This document shows positions 1 to 6,173 of a stretch of DNA of 11,533 bases, one piece after another. The position numbers were made by a program, and so were the translations under genes. Below the pieces are notes generated by a model. The model worked only from the letters and a program-made list of their open reading frames with translations. It made no database searches and was not told the DNA's origin. The stretch comes from an uncultured Pseudomonadota bacterium (GTDB taxonomy: Bacteria > Myxococcota > UBA796), in contig CAJWHX010000068.1 in NCBI GenBank assembly GCA_913040875.1, positions 1 through 11,533 of the forward strand. The letters are read 5' to 3'. The stretch's first letter is position 1, and every line of letters starts with the position of its first letter.

Positions 1-506
1 TCATCTTTATCGTTGGATTCGCCCACAAAGTTCAACTGTTTCAATGTTAAGTCAAACGGTCCCTCAAATCCATCTCCTATCAAGATTCCAACCGACACCT
101 TTTGACGTCTTCGTCGCTCTAGAGATACAGCCGACACCACTCTTCCATAAGACTTCGCTGCAAACTGAGAAAAATCGATCTGCTGCACACCCGCATTGAC
201 TTCTACAGGGGTGGCATAATACAAATTCGCCCCTTGACCCATCCAAACGACAAACTGTACAGGCGCATCCGTTCCCACCAGTTCTATCTCTACGGCAGTG
301 TTGTTGCTTAAATCAATAGAGTTTCGAGTGCGGATCGATGCAAAACCACCATTGTTTTCCAGTGATACTACGCCTTCTACACGCGTTGTGGAATCCAGAT
401 ATTCAACATTGGCACTTGAACGACCACCCATGACCGTATCATTGAGTACCACCCAATCAAAAGGCTCCATTGCCATCGCCAACCCCAATAACCACATCAT
501 CATCAT
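1..506 (-). CDS. CIA30-domain protein, 3' end beyond the window
   Basis: The reading frame is open from an ATG at 506 to the left edge, giving 168 visible residues with no stop, so the C-terminus is missing. The protein matches the CIA30 (complex I intermediate-associated protein 30) fold. A 'NDTVMGG' motif lies near residues 22-28, the family hallmark 'VSLENNGGFASIR' at 47-59, and a 'GDGFEGPFDL' segment at 144-153 close to the usual domain end, so probably only a short tail is lost. In mitochondria CIA30 helps assemble NADH dehydrogenase. Bacterial homologues are mostly uncharacterised and often stand alone, and no nuo gene is visible here, so a respiratory role is not claimed. Four ATG codons run in a row (506-495), followed by a short hydrophobic stretch (WLLGLAMA) that could be a weak signal peptide. 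I see no clear Shine-Dalgarno, so the exact start is uncertain. It is divergent from the flippase-like gene across 125 bp. Confidence 0.85.
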   Translation of the reverse strand, partial: MMMMWLLGLAMAMEPFDWVVLNDTVMGGRSSANVEYLDSTTRVEGVVSLENNGGFASIRTRNSIDLSNNTAVEIELVGTDAPVQFVVWMGQGANLYYATPVEVNAGVQQIDFSQFAAKSYGRVVSAVSLERRRRQKVSVGILIGDGFEGPFDLTLKQLNFVGESNDKD

Positions 507-631
507 GATTAAGCATAGCCGATATAAAATGAATGACCAGTCTTGTGACAGTTGTGCTGAAACGGACGCAGTTACTTGAGGAAAACCTCAAATCATGATA
601 GGGATTGAGCGCTTTGTTAGATGGAGTCCTC
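507..631. promoter_or_regulatory. Divergent intergenic region with a small hairpin
   Basis: These 125 bp must hold the start signals for both the CIA30 gene (leftward) and the flippase-like gene (rightward). The clearest structure is a perfect inverted repeat, TTGAGG-AAAA-CCTCAA, at 576-591. It could be an operator or a small RNA hairpin in the leader. An AT-rich stretch near 518-528, read on the minus strand as TTTTATAT, is a possible -10 region for the CIA30 gene. I could not pair either direction with a convincing -35/-10 set. Confidence 0.35.
623..626 (+). promoter_or_regulatory. Shine-Dalgarno that sets the start of the flippase-like gene
   Basis: GGAG lies 5 bases ahead of the ATG at 632. 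A TTG at 605 would add nine residues in frame but has no purine-rich site at the right distance. The ATG at 632 is therefore preferred. Confidence 0.6.
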
Positions 632-1963
632 ATGCCAAAATTGTCCCCTGCTCTCTCAGCCATCTTCGTTCTCGCCTCAAGACTTGTCTTCGCGCTGCTC
701 TGTTTTAAAGCATGGCAAGGACAACTTGGATTCACAGCCCTACTCATTTTATTTGTAGCCGCAGGGCTTTTCTTTGTGGGTAAAAAAGGATTACCAGAAG
801 CCGATCAAAAAACAGCCGCCTTCTGGGCAAAAGGTCTCTTTACGATTGTCGGTATCATGGCATTGCTACGACACCCAATCCCCTGTCCAAAAGATGCAGT
901 GATGTGCGAACCACTCCCAGTATTTACTGCCATCCTTCAATATGTGGAGCAAGTCGATGGACAGACATTCCTTTTATTCGCGCTGTTGGCGATGGGCATC
1001 AAGTTCATCGGGGTTCTTTCCAGTGCTTTTGCATGGCATCTGCTGTTGATTGGACAGGGCATTCGATTTGCCTATTGGCAAAGTACGGTCACCGCATTCT
1101 TGATTGGTCGATTCATTGGTACCTTCTTACCAAGTACAATCGGACTCGATGGCTATACCCTATATGAAGCTGGACGATACTCCAATCAATGGACACGTGT
1201 AATTACAGCCAAAGGTTTGGAAAAGTTTATCGGCATCACAGGACTCTTTCTGGGAATTACCCTCACCTTACCGTTTGGCTATTCCGTCCTCCAAGACGTC
1301 ACGTCAAAGGAAGGGGCCGCGATGACTTTGGCTTTAATTATCATTGGAGTCTGCGGTGGTGTATCCTCTGTAGTGGTCATGGGCTTAGTGAAACCCGGTC
1401 TATTGGTGTGGATCCTAAAAACCTTCGGCGGATTTCTCCCTGGCAAAATTAAAACGAAGGTCGAAGAGTTTACCGACGCAGTGGCTGCCTATCGTGGCAA
1501 AACAAAATTGCTTCTATTGGCTCTGCTCAGTAAGTTTGTAACGCACTTTACAACAGCCGTTGTCTACTACTTCACAGCTCTAGCCATCGGGGTTACAACC
1601 GCAGCCTTTTGGCCGATCGTCTTTGGATCAAACATTCAAATCTTGGGAACCATTTTCTCACCAACCATCGCCGGCGAAGGGGCTCGAGAGGCTCTCCAAG
1701 CCCTGTTGCTAGAAAAGCAACTCGGTGGTGTAGCACAAGCAGTCTTATCTGGTGCCCTAGGTTTCATCGCAGCAGAGGCGGCAACCATGTGGGGAGGTGC
1801 TTTCCTGTGGACTCGAACAGAATCATGGCGACCGTCCATTGCTCAGGTAGATGAACATGACGTCGATTTTGCGTGGCTCGAAGGGGATGACAATATTGCA
1901 TTTGAAAACCTTCAAGAGAATCTTCAGAAAATCCGTGAAGAGCAAACAAAGCAAGCGACTTAA
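632..1963 (+). CDS. Lysylphosphatidylglycerol-synthase-TM / flippase-like integral membrane protein
   Basis: This is a 443-residue polytopic inner-membrane protein. The central part resembles the LPG_synthase_TM (UPF0104, AglD/MprF-N) family. It has 'FLIGRFIGTFLPSTIGLDGY' at 156-175, matching the family's pattern of a GR/FLP stretch followed by an acidic GGD-like site and a Y...R helix. A second conserved-type signature, 'SPTIAGEGAREALQALLL', sits at 343-360. Hydrophobic segments lie near 8-25, 33-50, 65-79, 112-140, 153-170, 197-220, 231-262, 294-320 and 328-345. Family members flip or hold lipid-linked substrates. With no transferase domain fused, the substrate cannot be named. The N-terminal ~100 residues form an extension beyond the usual ~300-residue core, with a short loop holding Cys85 and Cys92 that could form a disulfide if periplasmic. 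The C-terminal ~45 residues are acidic then charged-helical and probably cytoplasmic. Family call fairly sure; function open. Confidence 0.75.
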   Translation: MPKLSPALSAIFVLASRLVFALLCFKAWQGQLGFTALLILFVAAGLFFVGKKGLPEADQKTAAFWAKGLFTIVGIMALLRHPIPCPKDAVMCEPLPVFTAILQYVEQVDGQTFLLFALLAMGIKFIGVLSSAFAWHLLLIGQGIRFAYWQSTVTAFLIGRFIGTFLPSTIGLDGYTLYEAGRYSNQWTRVITAKGLEKFIGITGLFLGITLTLPFGYSVLQDVTSKEGAAMTLALIIIGVCGGVSSVVVMGLVKPGLLVWILKTFGGFLPGKIKTKVEEFTDAVAAYRGKTKLLLLALLSKFVTHFTTAVVYYFTALAIGVTTAAFWPIVFGSNIQILGTIFSPTIAGEGAREALQALLLEKQLGGVAQAVLSGALGFIAAEAATMWGGAFLWTRTESWRPSIAQVDEHDVDFAWLEGDDNIAFENLQENLQKIREEQTKQAT

Positions 1964-1988
1964 ACGGGACTGACCCTACACGTATAGA

Positions 1989-2017
1989 CTGACAAGAACT
2001 GCAAAATACGATACACT
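1989..2017 (+). promoter_or_regulatory. Sigma70-type promoter for the outer-membrane-like protein gene
   Basis: A -35 box CTGACA at 1989-1994 (5 of 6 to TTGACA) is followed by a 17-base spacer and a -10 box TACACT at 2012-2017 (4 of 6 to TATAAT). Transcription would begin near 2024, leaving a leader of about 40 bases before the ATG at 2064. The site sits between two same-strand genes, so the downstream gene can be expressed on its own. Confidence 0.5.
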
Positions 2018-2051
2018 GATACTGAAACTGTTTGACGACACACCAGTGTTC

Positions 2052-2057
2052 AAGAGG
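2052..2057 (+). promoter_or_regulatory. Shine-Dalgarno that sets the start at 2064
   Basis: AAGAGG lies 6 bases ahead of the ATG at 2064. A GTG at 2046 would add six residues and put this purine run inside the coding sequence. The signal peptide also reads better from the ATG. Confidence 0.6.
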
Positions 2058-2063
2058 CTTGTC

Positions 2064-2939
2064 ATGAATCACAGATTGCGAAACATCATCCCTTATGGAA
2101 TTGCCTGTACAGGTCTATTGATCGCAAATACCACCCATGCAGGAAATCTATCTCCGCAATCAATGAGTGAATGGAACGGCAAAAGTTACACTCAGGCATC
2201 ATCCATTCAACAAGGATATGACATCGTGGTGCGACAACTTGGCCTCGCCATTGCCAACAAACCGCAAACGGTCACCAGTATGGGTATCCATGGTTTTGAA
2301 ATGTCTCTACAAAACTCTGTGAGTTTTATAGATGCGGCTCGGTATTCCGATGGTTCACCGTCTCCTTGGAATTTGGCTTTTTCAGATGAAGAAGCTCCAG
2401 AAAACCTCTGGATCCCAAGCATTCACATTAAGAAAGGACTCCCCATGTCTTTTGAAATTGGTGCTCGTACGGGAATGATACAAGGAGACACAGGTTCTAT
2501 TTTTGGGACGTATGCTCGATTTTCACCGGTGGAAAGCTATCGTAAAACCCCCGATATCAGTATGCAGGTTGGATATACAGGATACATCGGCAATTCTGAA
2601 TTGGGCGTTGGAACCATGGATGCATCTGTCAGCATAGGAAAATCAATTCCATTTGGTCCGCTGACTGGAGTCAACTCTTCCGTATTTCGACCCTTTGTAG
2701 CCGGCGGTATGTACTGGCTTAGAGCAGACCCTCGATTGCAATCAAATGATGCTGAAACCTTAGGCATCTCAGCAGTCAGTGCCTTTAAAAAGTCGGATTC
2801 CTACACCGATGGCTATCAGTTGATGTCGATTGACGGAGGCTTTGAGATTGAGAGCAATGAAGTCATGTTTTCGATGGCTGCATCCTACTCTCCAGGAAAC
2901 ATTCTCTCCTTGCAGCACCAATTTGGATTTTCATTCTAA
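2064..2939 (+). CDS. Secreted protein, probable outer-membrane beta-barrel, unknown function
   Basis: I do not recognise a named family. The 291-residue product begins with a classical signal peptide: basic start MNHRLR, hydrophobic core around 9-21, and a Thr-His-Ala site with cleavage likely after Ala26. The mature part is rich in alternating polar/hydrophobic strands separated by Gly/Asp/Ser turns, for example around 110-150, 165-215 and 255-291. It ends in the aromatic-rich tail 'LQHQFGFSF', and a C-terminal Phe is the standard BAM-recognition feature of outer-membrane barrels in Proteobacteria-like cells. No cysteine remains after signal removal. It has its own promoter upstream. Its last nine bases overlap the end of the convergent PI-PLC-like gene. 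A surface or channel role is an inference from the barrel features only; a soluble periplasmic beta protein is the alternative. Confidence 0.6.
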   Translation: MNHRLRNIIPYGIACTGLLIANTTHAGNLSPQSMSEWNGKSYTQASSIQQGYDIVVRQLGLAIANKPQTVTSMGIHGFEMSLQNSVSFIDAARYSDGSPSPWNLAFSDEEAPENLWIPSIHIKKGLPMSFEIGARTGMIQGDTGSIFGTYARFSPVESYRKTPDISMQVGYTGYIGNSELGVGTMDASVSIGKSIPFGPLTGVNSSVFRPFVAGGMYWLRADPRLQSNDAETLGISAVSAFKKSDSYTDGYQLMSIDGGFEIESNEVMFSMAASYSPGNILSLQHQFGFSF

Positions 2940-3803
2940 CTCTAGATCCTCCTGCTGATTCCAATCGAGCACGACATCCAAGACATTTCCTTGGCTGTAG
3001 AAATCCACAAGTAGCTGATTGGGAAACCGATTTGTTTCGCGCTGACACCGTTCAAGATGCTCCCATAACACGTCATATTGATTGGCAGACAAAGAGTCCT
3101 CGATGTCTGACACCGGATTGGTAATGAAGTGATTGACATTGAAAAGTGACGCTGTATCTGGATTGCCTCGGTCTTCAATACACGAAAAGTCTTCATTGCT
3201 TTGAGCAGAGTAAGGATTGTCTATCCAGTGTGTCCATTGGTCCAAATACCCAAAATCTTCACCCCCACCACTGTTTGAAAAGAGAATCACCCGTTCATCT
3301 AGTTCAATCAAGTCACCCAATGTTGCCCACTCTTCTCCAACATCATGATGATGAAGCATCGCCATCAATCCAGCCTGTTCAAAAGCATTGAGGGTCGGTT
3401 CTGTATCCAATGCAGATTGCAGTGTGATAATGATCACTTCATTCGGATGAGTATCTACAAAATTAAAGATTCTGGTCAACCCTTCTACCAATGTCATGCT
3501 GCCCAATTCACAAAAAGAATGGCACAAATAGGCCTCGTCATTCCACAAATAGGTATCAAAATTGAGCGCTCGGATACCATCTTCCAACTGACGAGTAAAC
3601 GCGAACTCTTGATTCGGAAAGTTCCATGCATCTTCAGTGGAAGACATGGCGTTGTGGGTGCCTGCAAACAGAACTGTATCCAAAGATCGGTCACACAACG
3701 TCGTTAGACCATTGCAAGTCTGTTCTATCTCCGAGCACGCTGTCAACATCAGCACACTCAAAAATATGGACAAGCAGTTCGTGTTAGGTATCGTCTTCAC
3801 CAT
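2931..3803 (-). CDS. PI-PLC X-domain-like lipoprotein
   Basis: From the ATG at 3803 the product has 290 residues. A lipoprotein signal peptide ends in the lipobox LTAC with Cys23; Ser24 at +2 suggests outer-membrane sorting by the enteric rule. The rest matches the phosphatidylinositol-specific phospholipase C X-domain superfamily. 'AGTHNAM' puts catalytic-type His at 50, 'QLEDGIRAL' puts the binding-type Arg at 78, Asp83 follows in 'FDTY', a second His is at 95 in 'CHSFCELGS', then 'HPNEVIIIT' at 119-127, and an acidic site 'VDFYSQGN' near 266-273. Bacterial PI-PLCs use two His, an Arg and Asp residues at corresponding places; the residue after the first His is Asn instead of Asp. Substrate is unknown and could be PI, GPI or another phosphodiester lipid. 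An ATG at 3827 in the same frame would give eight extra hydrophobic residues and deeper overlap. The chosen start overlaps the preceding lipoprotein gene by 20 bp, suggesting translational coupling. Confidence 0.8.
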   Translation of the reverse strand: MVKTIPNTNCLSIFLSVLMLTACSEIEQTCNGLTTLCDRSLDTVLFAGTHNAMSSTEDAWNFPNQEFAFTRQLEDGIRALNFDTYLWNDEAYLCHSFCELGSMTLVEGLTRIFNFVDTHPNEVIIITLQSALDTEPTLNAFEQAGLMAMLHHHDVGEEWATLGDLIELDERVILFSNSGGGEDFGYLDQWTHWIDNPYSAQSNEDFSCIEDRGNPDTASLFNVNHFITNPVSDIEDSLSANQYDVLWEHLERCQRETNRFPNQLLVDFYSQGNVLDVVLDWNQQEDLELE

Positions 3804-3918
3804 CACAATTAGAATCGACACCATCACCAGGAGTCTCTTCTGCTCCGGGATTCACTTCGGCATTGTCATCGTCACAATCCCCATCGGATGGGCTGTATCC
3901 ATCACCGTCATAATCCAT
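3784..3918. repeat. Direct repeat, unit A (3' end of lipoprotein copy 2)
   Basis: This stretch is a near copy of 4140-4274. The first ~100 bases differ at only about half a dozen positions, several of them silent, and divergence grows further in. It encodes the shared MopE-type C-terminus and marks a tandem gene duplication, with later homogenisation of the 3' ends or strong selection on them. Confidence 0.8.
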
Positions 3919-4113
3919 ATATGCGGTATCAACTATGTCAACACCATAAAGCGCCTGAGTAACGGTATCAGATGGCTTAGCATCACATGCGGTGAGACCG
4001 AGTAACGTTGCCATGGCCAAACCGCTAGCTGGTTTGGATGGTTGTATGATCTGGCAAGCATTTGGCGTTACGTGATGTTCTTTGCATTTCGAACAATAAT
4101 ATAAATTGGACAT
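3784..4113 (-). CDS. Small lipoprotein with N-terminal Cys/His knuckle and MopE-type metal-binding motif (copy 2)
   Basis: This is a 109-residue protein with AGGAG 5 bases ahead of its ATG. In order it has a Cys/His cluster (Cys7, Cys10, His13, His14, Cys20), a short linker, a hydrophobic run at 31-41, a lipobox LTAC with Cys43, a Thr/Asp linker containing 'ALYGV' at 54-58, and an Asp/Gly/Cys-rich C-terminus at 67-109. The C-terminus has 'DYDGDGY', 'DGDCDDDN' and 'DGVDSNCDGEDD', the pattern of the putative metal-binding motif named after MopE, likely a Ca2+ or similar metal site. Asp44 at +2 would mean inner-membrane retention by the enteric Lol rule. It is a paralogue of the gene at 4140-4526, which lies 26 bp upstream, and its end overlaps the PI-PLC-like start. 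Role unknown. The oddity is a zinc-knuckle-like module placed before the lipidation site. Confidence 0.75.
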   Translation of the reverse strand: MSNLYYCSKCKEHHVTPNACQIIQPSKPASGLAMATLLGLTACDAKPSDTVTQALYGVDIVDTAYMDYDGDGYSPSDGDCDDDNAEVNPGAEETPGDGVDSNCDGEDDT

Positions 4114-4139
4114 ATGGACTCCTATGAATTGCTTGAGAC

Positions 4140-4274
4140 TTAGGTATCGTCTTCACCGTCACAATTAGAATCGACACCATCACCAGGAGTCTCTTCTGCG
4201 CCGGGATTTACGTCGGCATTTTCATCATCACAATCCCCATCGTCAGGAGTGTATCCATCACCATCATTGTCCCA
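4140..4274. repeat. Direct repeat, unit B (3' end of lipoprotein copy 1)
   Basis: Partner of the repeat at 3784-3918, in the same orientation, 356 bp apart start to start. It covers the stop codon and the metal-motif coding region. The 5' halves of the two genes are much less alike at DNA level. Confidence 0.8.
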
Positions 4275-4526
4275 GCTTGCTGTATCTGGCACACCGTACA
4301 TCACGGCAATAGAAGTGTCCTCACCAATACTGGTATCGGTGTCTGTCACCGCAGTATCTGTTGTAGAAGTGTCTTTGTCCTCATCTCCACATGCTGTGAG
4401 ACCGAGCAATGTTGCTAAGGCAACCCCAGTCATTGAAACCGATTTGTGAGTCGGTTTTTGAACAGTACAAGCCGTGTTGCTATGGTGGTGTTCACCACAT
4501 TTTGGACACAAGTATAATCGTCCCAT
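4140..4526 (-). CDS. Small lipoprotein with N-terminal Cys/His knuckle and MopE-type metal-binding motif (copy 1)
   Basis: From the ATG at 4526, which has GGGAG 5 bases upstream, the product has 128 residues. An upstream in-frame ATG at 4610 would cross the promoter and is rejected. The N-terminus has 'CPKCGEHHH' with Cys7, Cys10, His13-15 and then Cys20, the same spacing as in its paralogue. A basic linker and the hydrophobic run 'GVALATLLGL' lead to the lipobox LTAC with Cys46. A low-complexity Thr/Asp/Ser linker (about 48-75) contains 'VMYGVPDT', and the MopE-type motif covers 86-128 ('DNDGDGY', 'DGDCDDEN', 'DGVDSNCDGEDD'). The last ~22 residues are identical to those of the paralogue. It is the first gene behind the promoter at 4559-4586 and heads the lipoprotein cluster. 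Function is not known. Confidence 0.75.
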   Translation of the reverse strand: MGRLYLCPKCGEHHHSNTACTVQKPTHKSVSMTGVALATLLGLTACGDEDKDTSTTDTAVTDTDTSIGEDTSIAVMYGVPDTASWDNDGDGYTPDDGDCDDENADVNPGAEETPGDGVDSNCDGEDDT

Positions 4527-4539
4527 GAAAGCTCCCAAA

Positions 4540-4551
4540 ATACATCTGTAT
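4540..4551. promoter_or_regulatory. Inverted repeat ATACA-N2-TGTAT, possible operator
   Basis: A perfect 5-bp inverted repeat lies at the predicted transcription start of the lipoprotein cluster. A related ATACA/TGTAT repeat lies on the far side of the -35 box at 4587-4600. Binding by one regulator is possible but not shown. Confidence 0.3.
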
Positions 4552-4558
4552 GATTTAT

Positions 4559-4586
4559 TGTATAGGAAAAGGGAGAGCAACGTCAA
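4559..4586 (-). promoter_or_regulatory. Sigma70-type promoter for the lipoprotein cluster
   Basis: On the minus strand, TTGACG (4586-4581) is followed by a 16-base spacer and TATACA (4564-4559); a TACAAT overlapping it would give an 18-base spacer. Both boxes are 5 of 6 to consensus. The predicted start is about 25 bases ahead of the ATG at 4526. This implies that the two lipoproteins and the PI-PLC-like gene can be transcribed independently of the radical SAM gene. Confidence 0.65.
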
Positions 4587-4600
4587 ATACAATTTTGTAT
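4587..4600. promoter_or_regulatory. Inverted repeat ATACAA-TT-TTGTAT, possible operator
   Basis: A perfect 6-bp inverted repeat with a 2-base centre lies directly against the -35 box (4581-4586) of the lipoprotein-cluster promoter, between it and the end of the radical SAM gene. Its position suits an activator or repressor site. It could also be chance in AT-rich DNA. Confidence 0.35.
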
Positions 4601-4616
4601 GAGAACTCACATCTCT

Positions 4617-6119
4617 TTACACTGTCGCCCACTTTCCGATACCCACACTTGGAATAGCACGACGAATCGAAGACTTAATGATTTCTCCAAGCACTTGAGC
4701 ACCGCCGGCCATCTCTAGAAGCTCATCCCGTCCTTCGGACTTACTAAGTTTTCGACGGATGAGATCCGGACGAAGATAGAACTTCATGTAGGCCTTGGTT
4801 CTATATGCACGAAGCTGTTCTGCAGTAAACGTCTCTGTCTCAAGCTGCGGAATGTTTCCACCACCGTTGATGGTATAATCTTTCCAAAAATCACCATCGA
4901 CATACCCACGCTCTTGTGCGATACGGTACAAGTCAGTTGCAGGAAGGGCTGTAGCTACAGAGAACGATGCCCAGTCAAGTCCAAGACTACATGCAAACTC
5001 AATCATATCTTCAACATCTTGAGGAGCTGCATCATAATAGCCCACCATGAAATACCCGCGGGTATCCACCCCTTCTTCACGACAAATACGGAATGCATTC
5101 CTTGTCTGTTCTAAGGTTATCTGCTTGTTCATAATTTTGAGAACGCGATCTGTACCTGCTTCAACACCCATATGAATCGAACGAAGACCCGCGCGCTTTA
5201 ACAAGCGAACCACTTCTCTATCGATGGTGTCGACGCGAGCCCGAATGTTGAACTTGACTTTCAAGTTTCGACGAAGAATCTCATTGGAGAAATGCCGCAT
5301 CCGTTTTTTTCCAATCGTGAATGTTTCATCAAAGAATACAATCTCTCTAACACCGTGATTGTTGACGAGATACTCCATTTCATCGACGACCAGTTCGACA
5401 CCGCGAAAACGAAGTTTCTCAGAGTACACCTGTGAACAATACCCACAATGCCACGGACATCCACGCGTCGTCACCATCGTCGCAAATGGTTGTAAAAGTG
5501 TCAGACAATGATAATCTTTCACCGTCATCAAATCCCACGCAGCCATTGGATACTTGTTAATATTCTTGGAAAGTGGTCGGGCCGGATTTTTACGCACAGA
5601 TCCGTCTGGTAATCGGACACAGGTACCCAAGATATCTGTCCAATCTGATCCGGATTGAATACGCTCACAAATTTCTAGCAGCGTCTCTTCACCATCTCCA
5701 ATCACAGCAATATCAAAGCAATCCCAAGAAAGTGATTCTTCTGGATAGATTGATAACTGGGGACCACCGACAACTACAATGGCTTTAGGAGCCGCCTCTC
5801 GAACCATTTGTGCAATCTCAATCACGGCTGGCCAACCAAGCGTTTTTGCCGTAAGAGCAACAATGTGTGGATCATAATCGCTCACGCGTCCATGAGCATC
5901 CTTTGGATAAATGTTCTCCACGTGCAAATCAATATAATCCACATCAAAGCCATTTTGACGAACCCAGGCAGCCAATGAGGACAACGCAAGGGATGGAAAG
6001 ATTCCGAGTTTTTCTGCGGCCTTCTTAGACAGTGGCTGCTGATCGGCGGCTTCGTGGTACTTAATAAACTGTACACGGGTTTTGCTTCCGTTGCGTATAG
6101 TGAAACTGGCTGATTCCAT
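4617..6119 (-). CDS. B12-binding-domain radical SAM protein
   Basis: This is a 500-residue cytosolic enzyme. Residues ~15-160 form a cobalamin-binding-type Rossmann domain: 'DPHIVALTAKT' at 83-93, 'VVVGGPQLSIYPE' at 115-127, and 'DIAVIGDGEETLLEI' at 136-150, where most relatives have GEGE. I do not see the DxHxxG lower-ligand motif, which this class often lacks. The radical SAM core begins at ~212 with the [4Fe-4S] ligands Cys221, Cys225 and Cys228 in 'RGCPWHCGYCSQ'. It continues with 'EIVFFDETF' at 259-267, 'RARVDTID' at 293-300, 'HMGVEAGTDRVL' at 316-327 and 'GYFMVGYYDA' at 355-364. The overall order is like BchE/HpnJ/HpnR-type enzymes, which methylate, rearrange or oxidise varied substrates; the substrate cannot be read from the sequence. 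The C-terminal ~75 residues are basic and helical. It is same-strand and 90 bp upstream of the lipoprotein cluster, but that cluster has its own promoter. The ATG at 6119 has only a weak GAG site. Confidence 0.88.
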   Translation of the reverse strand: MESASFTIRNGSKTRVQFIKYHEAADQQPLSKKAAEKLGIFPSLALSSLAAWVRQNGFDVDYIDLHVENIYPKDAHGRVSDYDPHIVALTAKTLGWPAVIEIAQMVREAAPKAIVVVGGPQLSIYPEESLSWDCFDIAVIGDGEETLLEICERIQSGSDWTDILGTCVRLPDGSVRKNPARPLSKNINKYPMAAWDLMTVKDYHCLTLLQPFATMVTTRGCPWHCGYCSQVYSEKLRFRGVELVVDEMEYLVNNHGVREIVFFDETFTIGKKRMRHFSNEILRRNLKVKFNIRARVDTIDREVVRLLKRAGLRSIHMGVEAGTDRVLKIMNKQITLEQTRNAFRICREEGVDTRGYFMVGYYDAAPQDVEDMIEFACSLGLDWASFSVATALPATDLYRIAQERGYVDGDFWKDYTINGGGNIPQLETETFTAEQLRAYRTKAYMKFYLRPDLIRRKLSKSEGRDELLEMAGGAQVLGEIIKSSIRRAIPSVGIGKWATV

Positions 6120-6173
6120 AGTCTACTCAGTGTTGGAGGATATCATTCACAAAAAACGAGTGATGTCTTATAT

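Noticed and set aside
576..591. TTGAGG-AAAA-CCTCAA hairpin as a transcription terminator
   Set aside because: It lies between two divergent gene starts, where nothing needs terminating, has only six pairs and is not followed by a T-run.
605..631. TTG at 605 as start of the flippase-like gene
   Set aside because: The ATG at 632 has GGAG at 5 bases; the TTG has no such site and adds nine residues without hydrophobic character.
3345..4005. Plus-strand open frames antisense to the PI-PLC-like and lipoprotein genes
   Set aside because: They mirror clearly coding minus-strand genes with recognisable motifs and have no start signals or domain features of their own.
3784..4274. Tandem repeats as a CRISPR array or mobile-element ends
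   Set aside because: There are only two copies, ~135 bp long and protein-coding in frame, with no spacers, transposase or terminal inverted repeats.
4527..4610. Upstream ATG at 4610 for lipoprotein copy 1
   Set aside because: It would place the promoter and ribosome site inside the gene and spoil the N-terminal Cys/His layout shared with the paralogue, which starts exactly at the equivalent of 4526.
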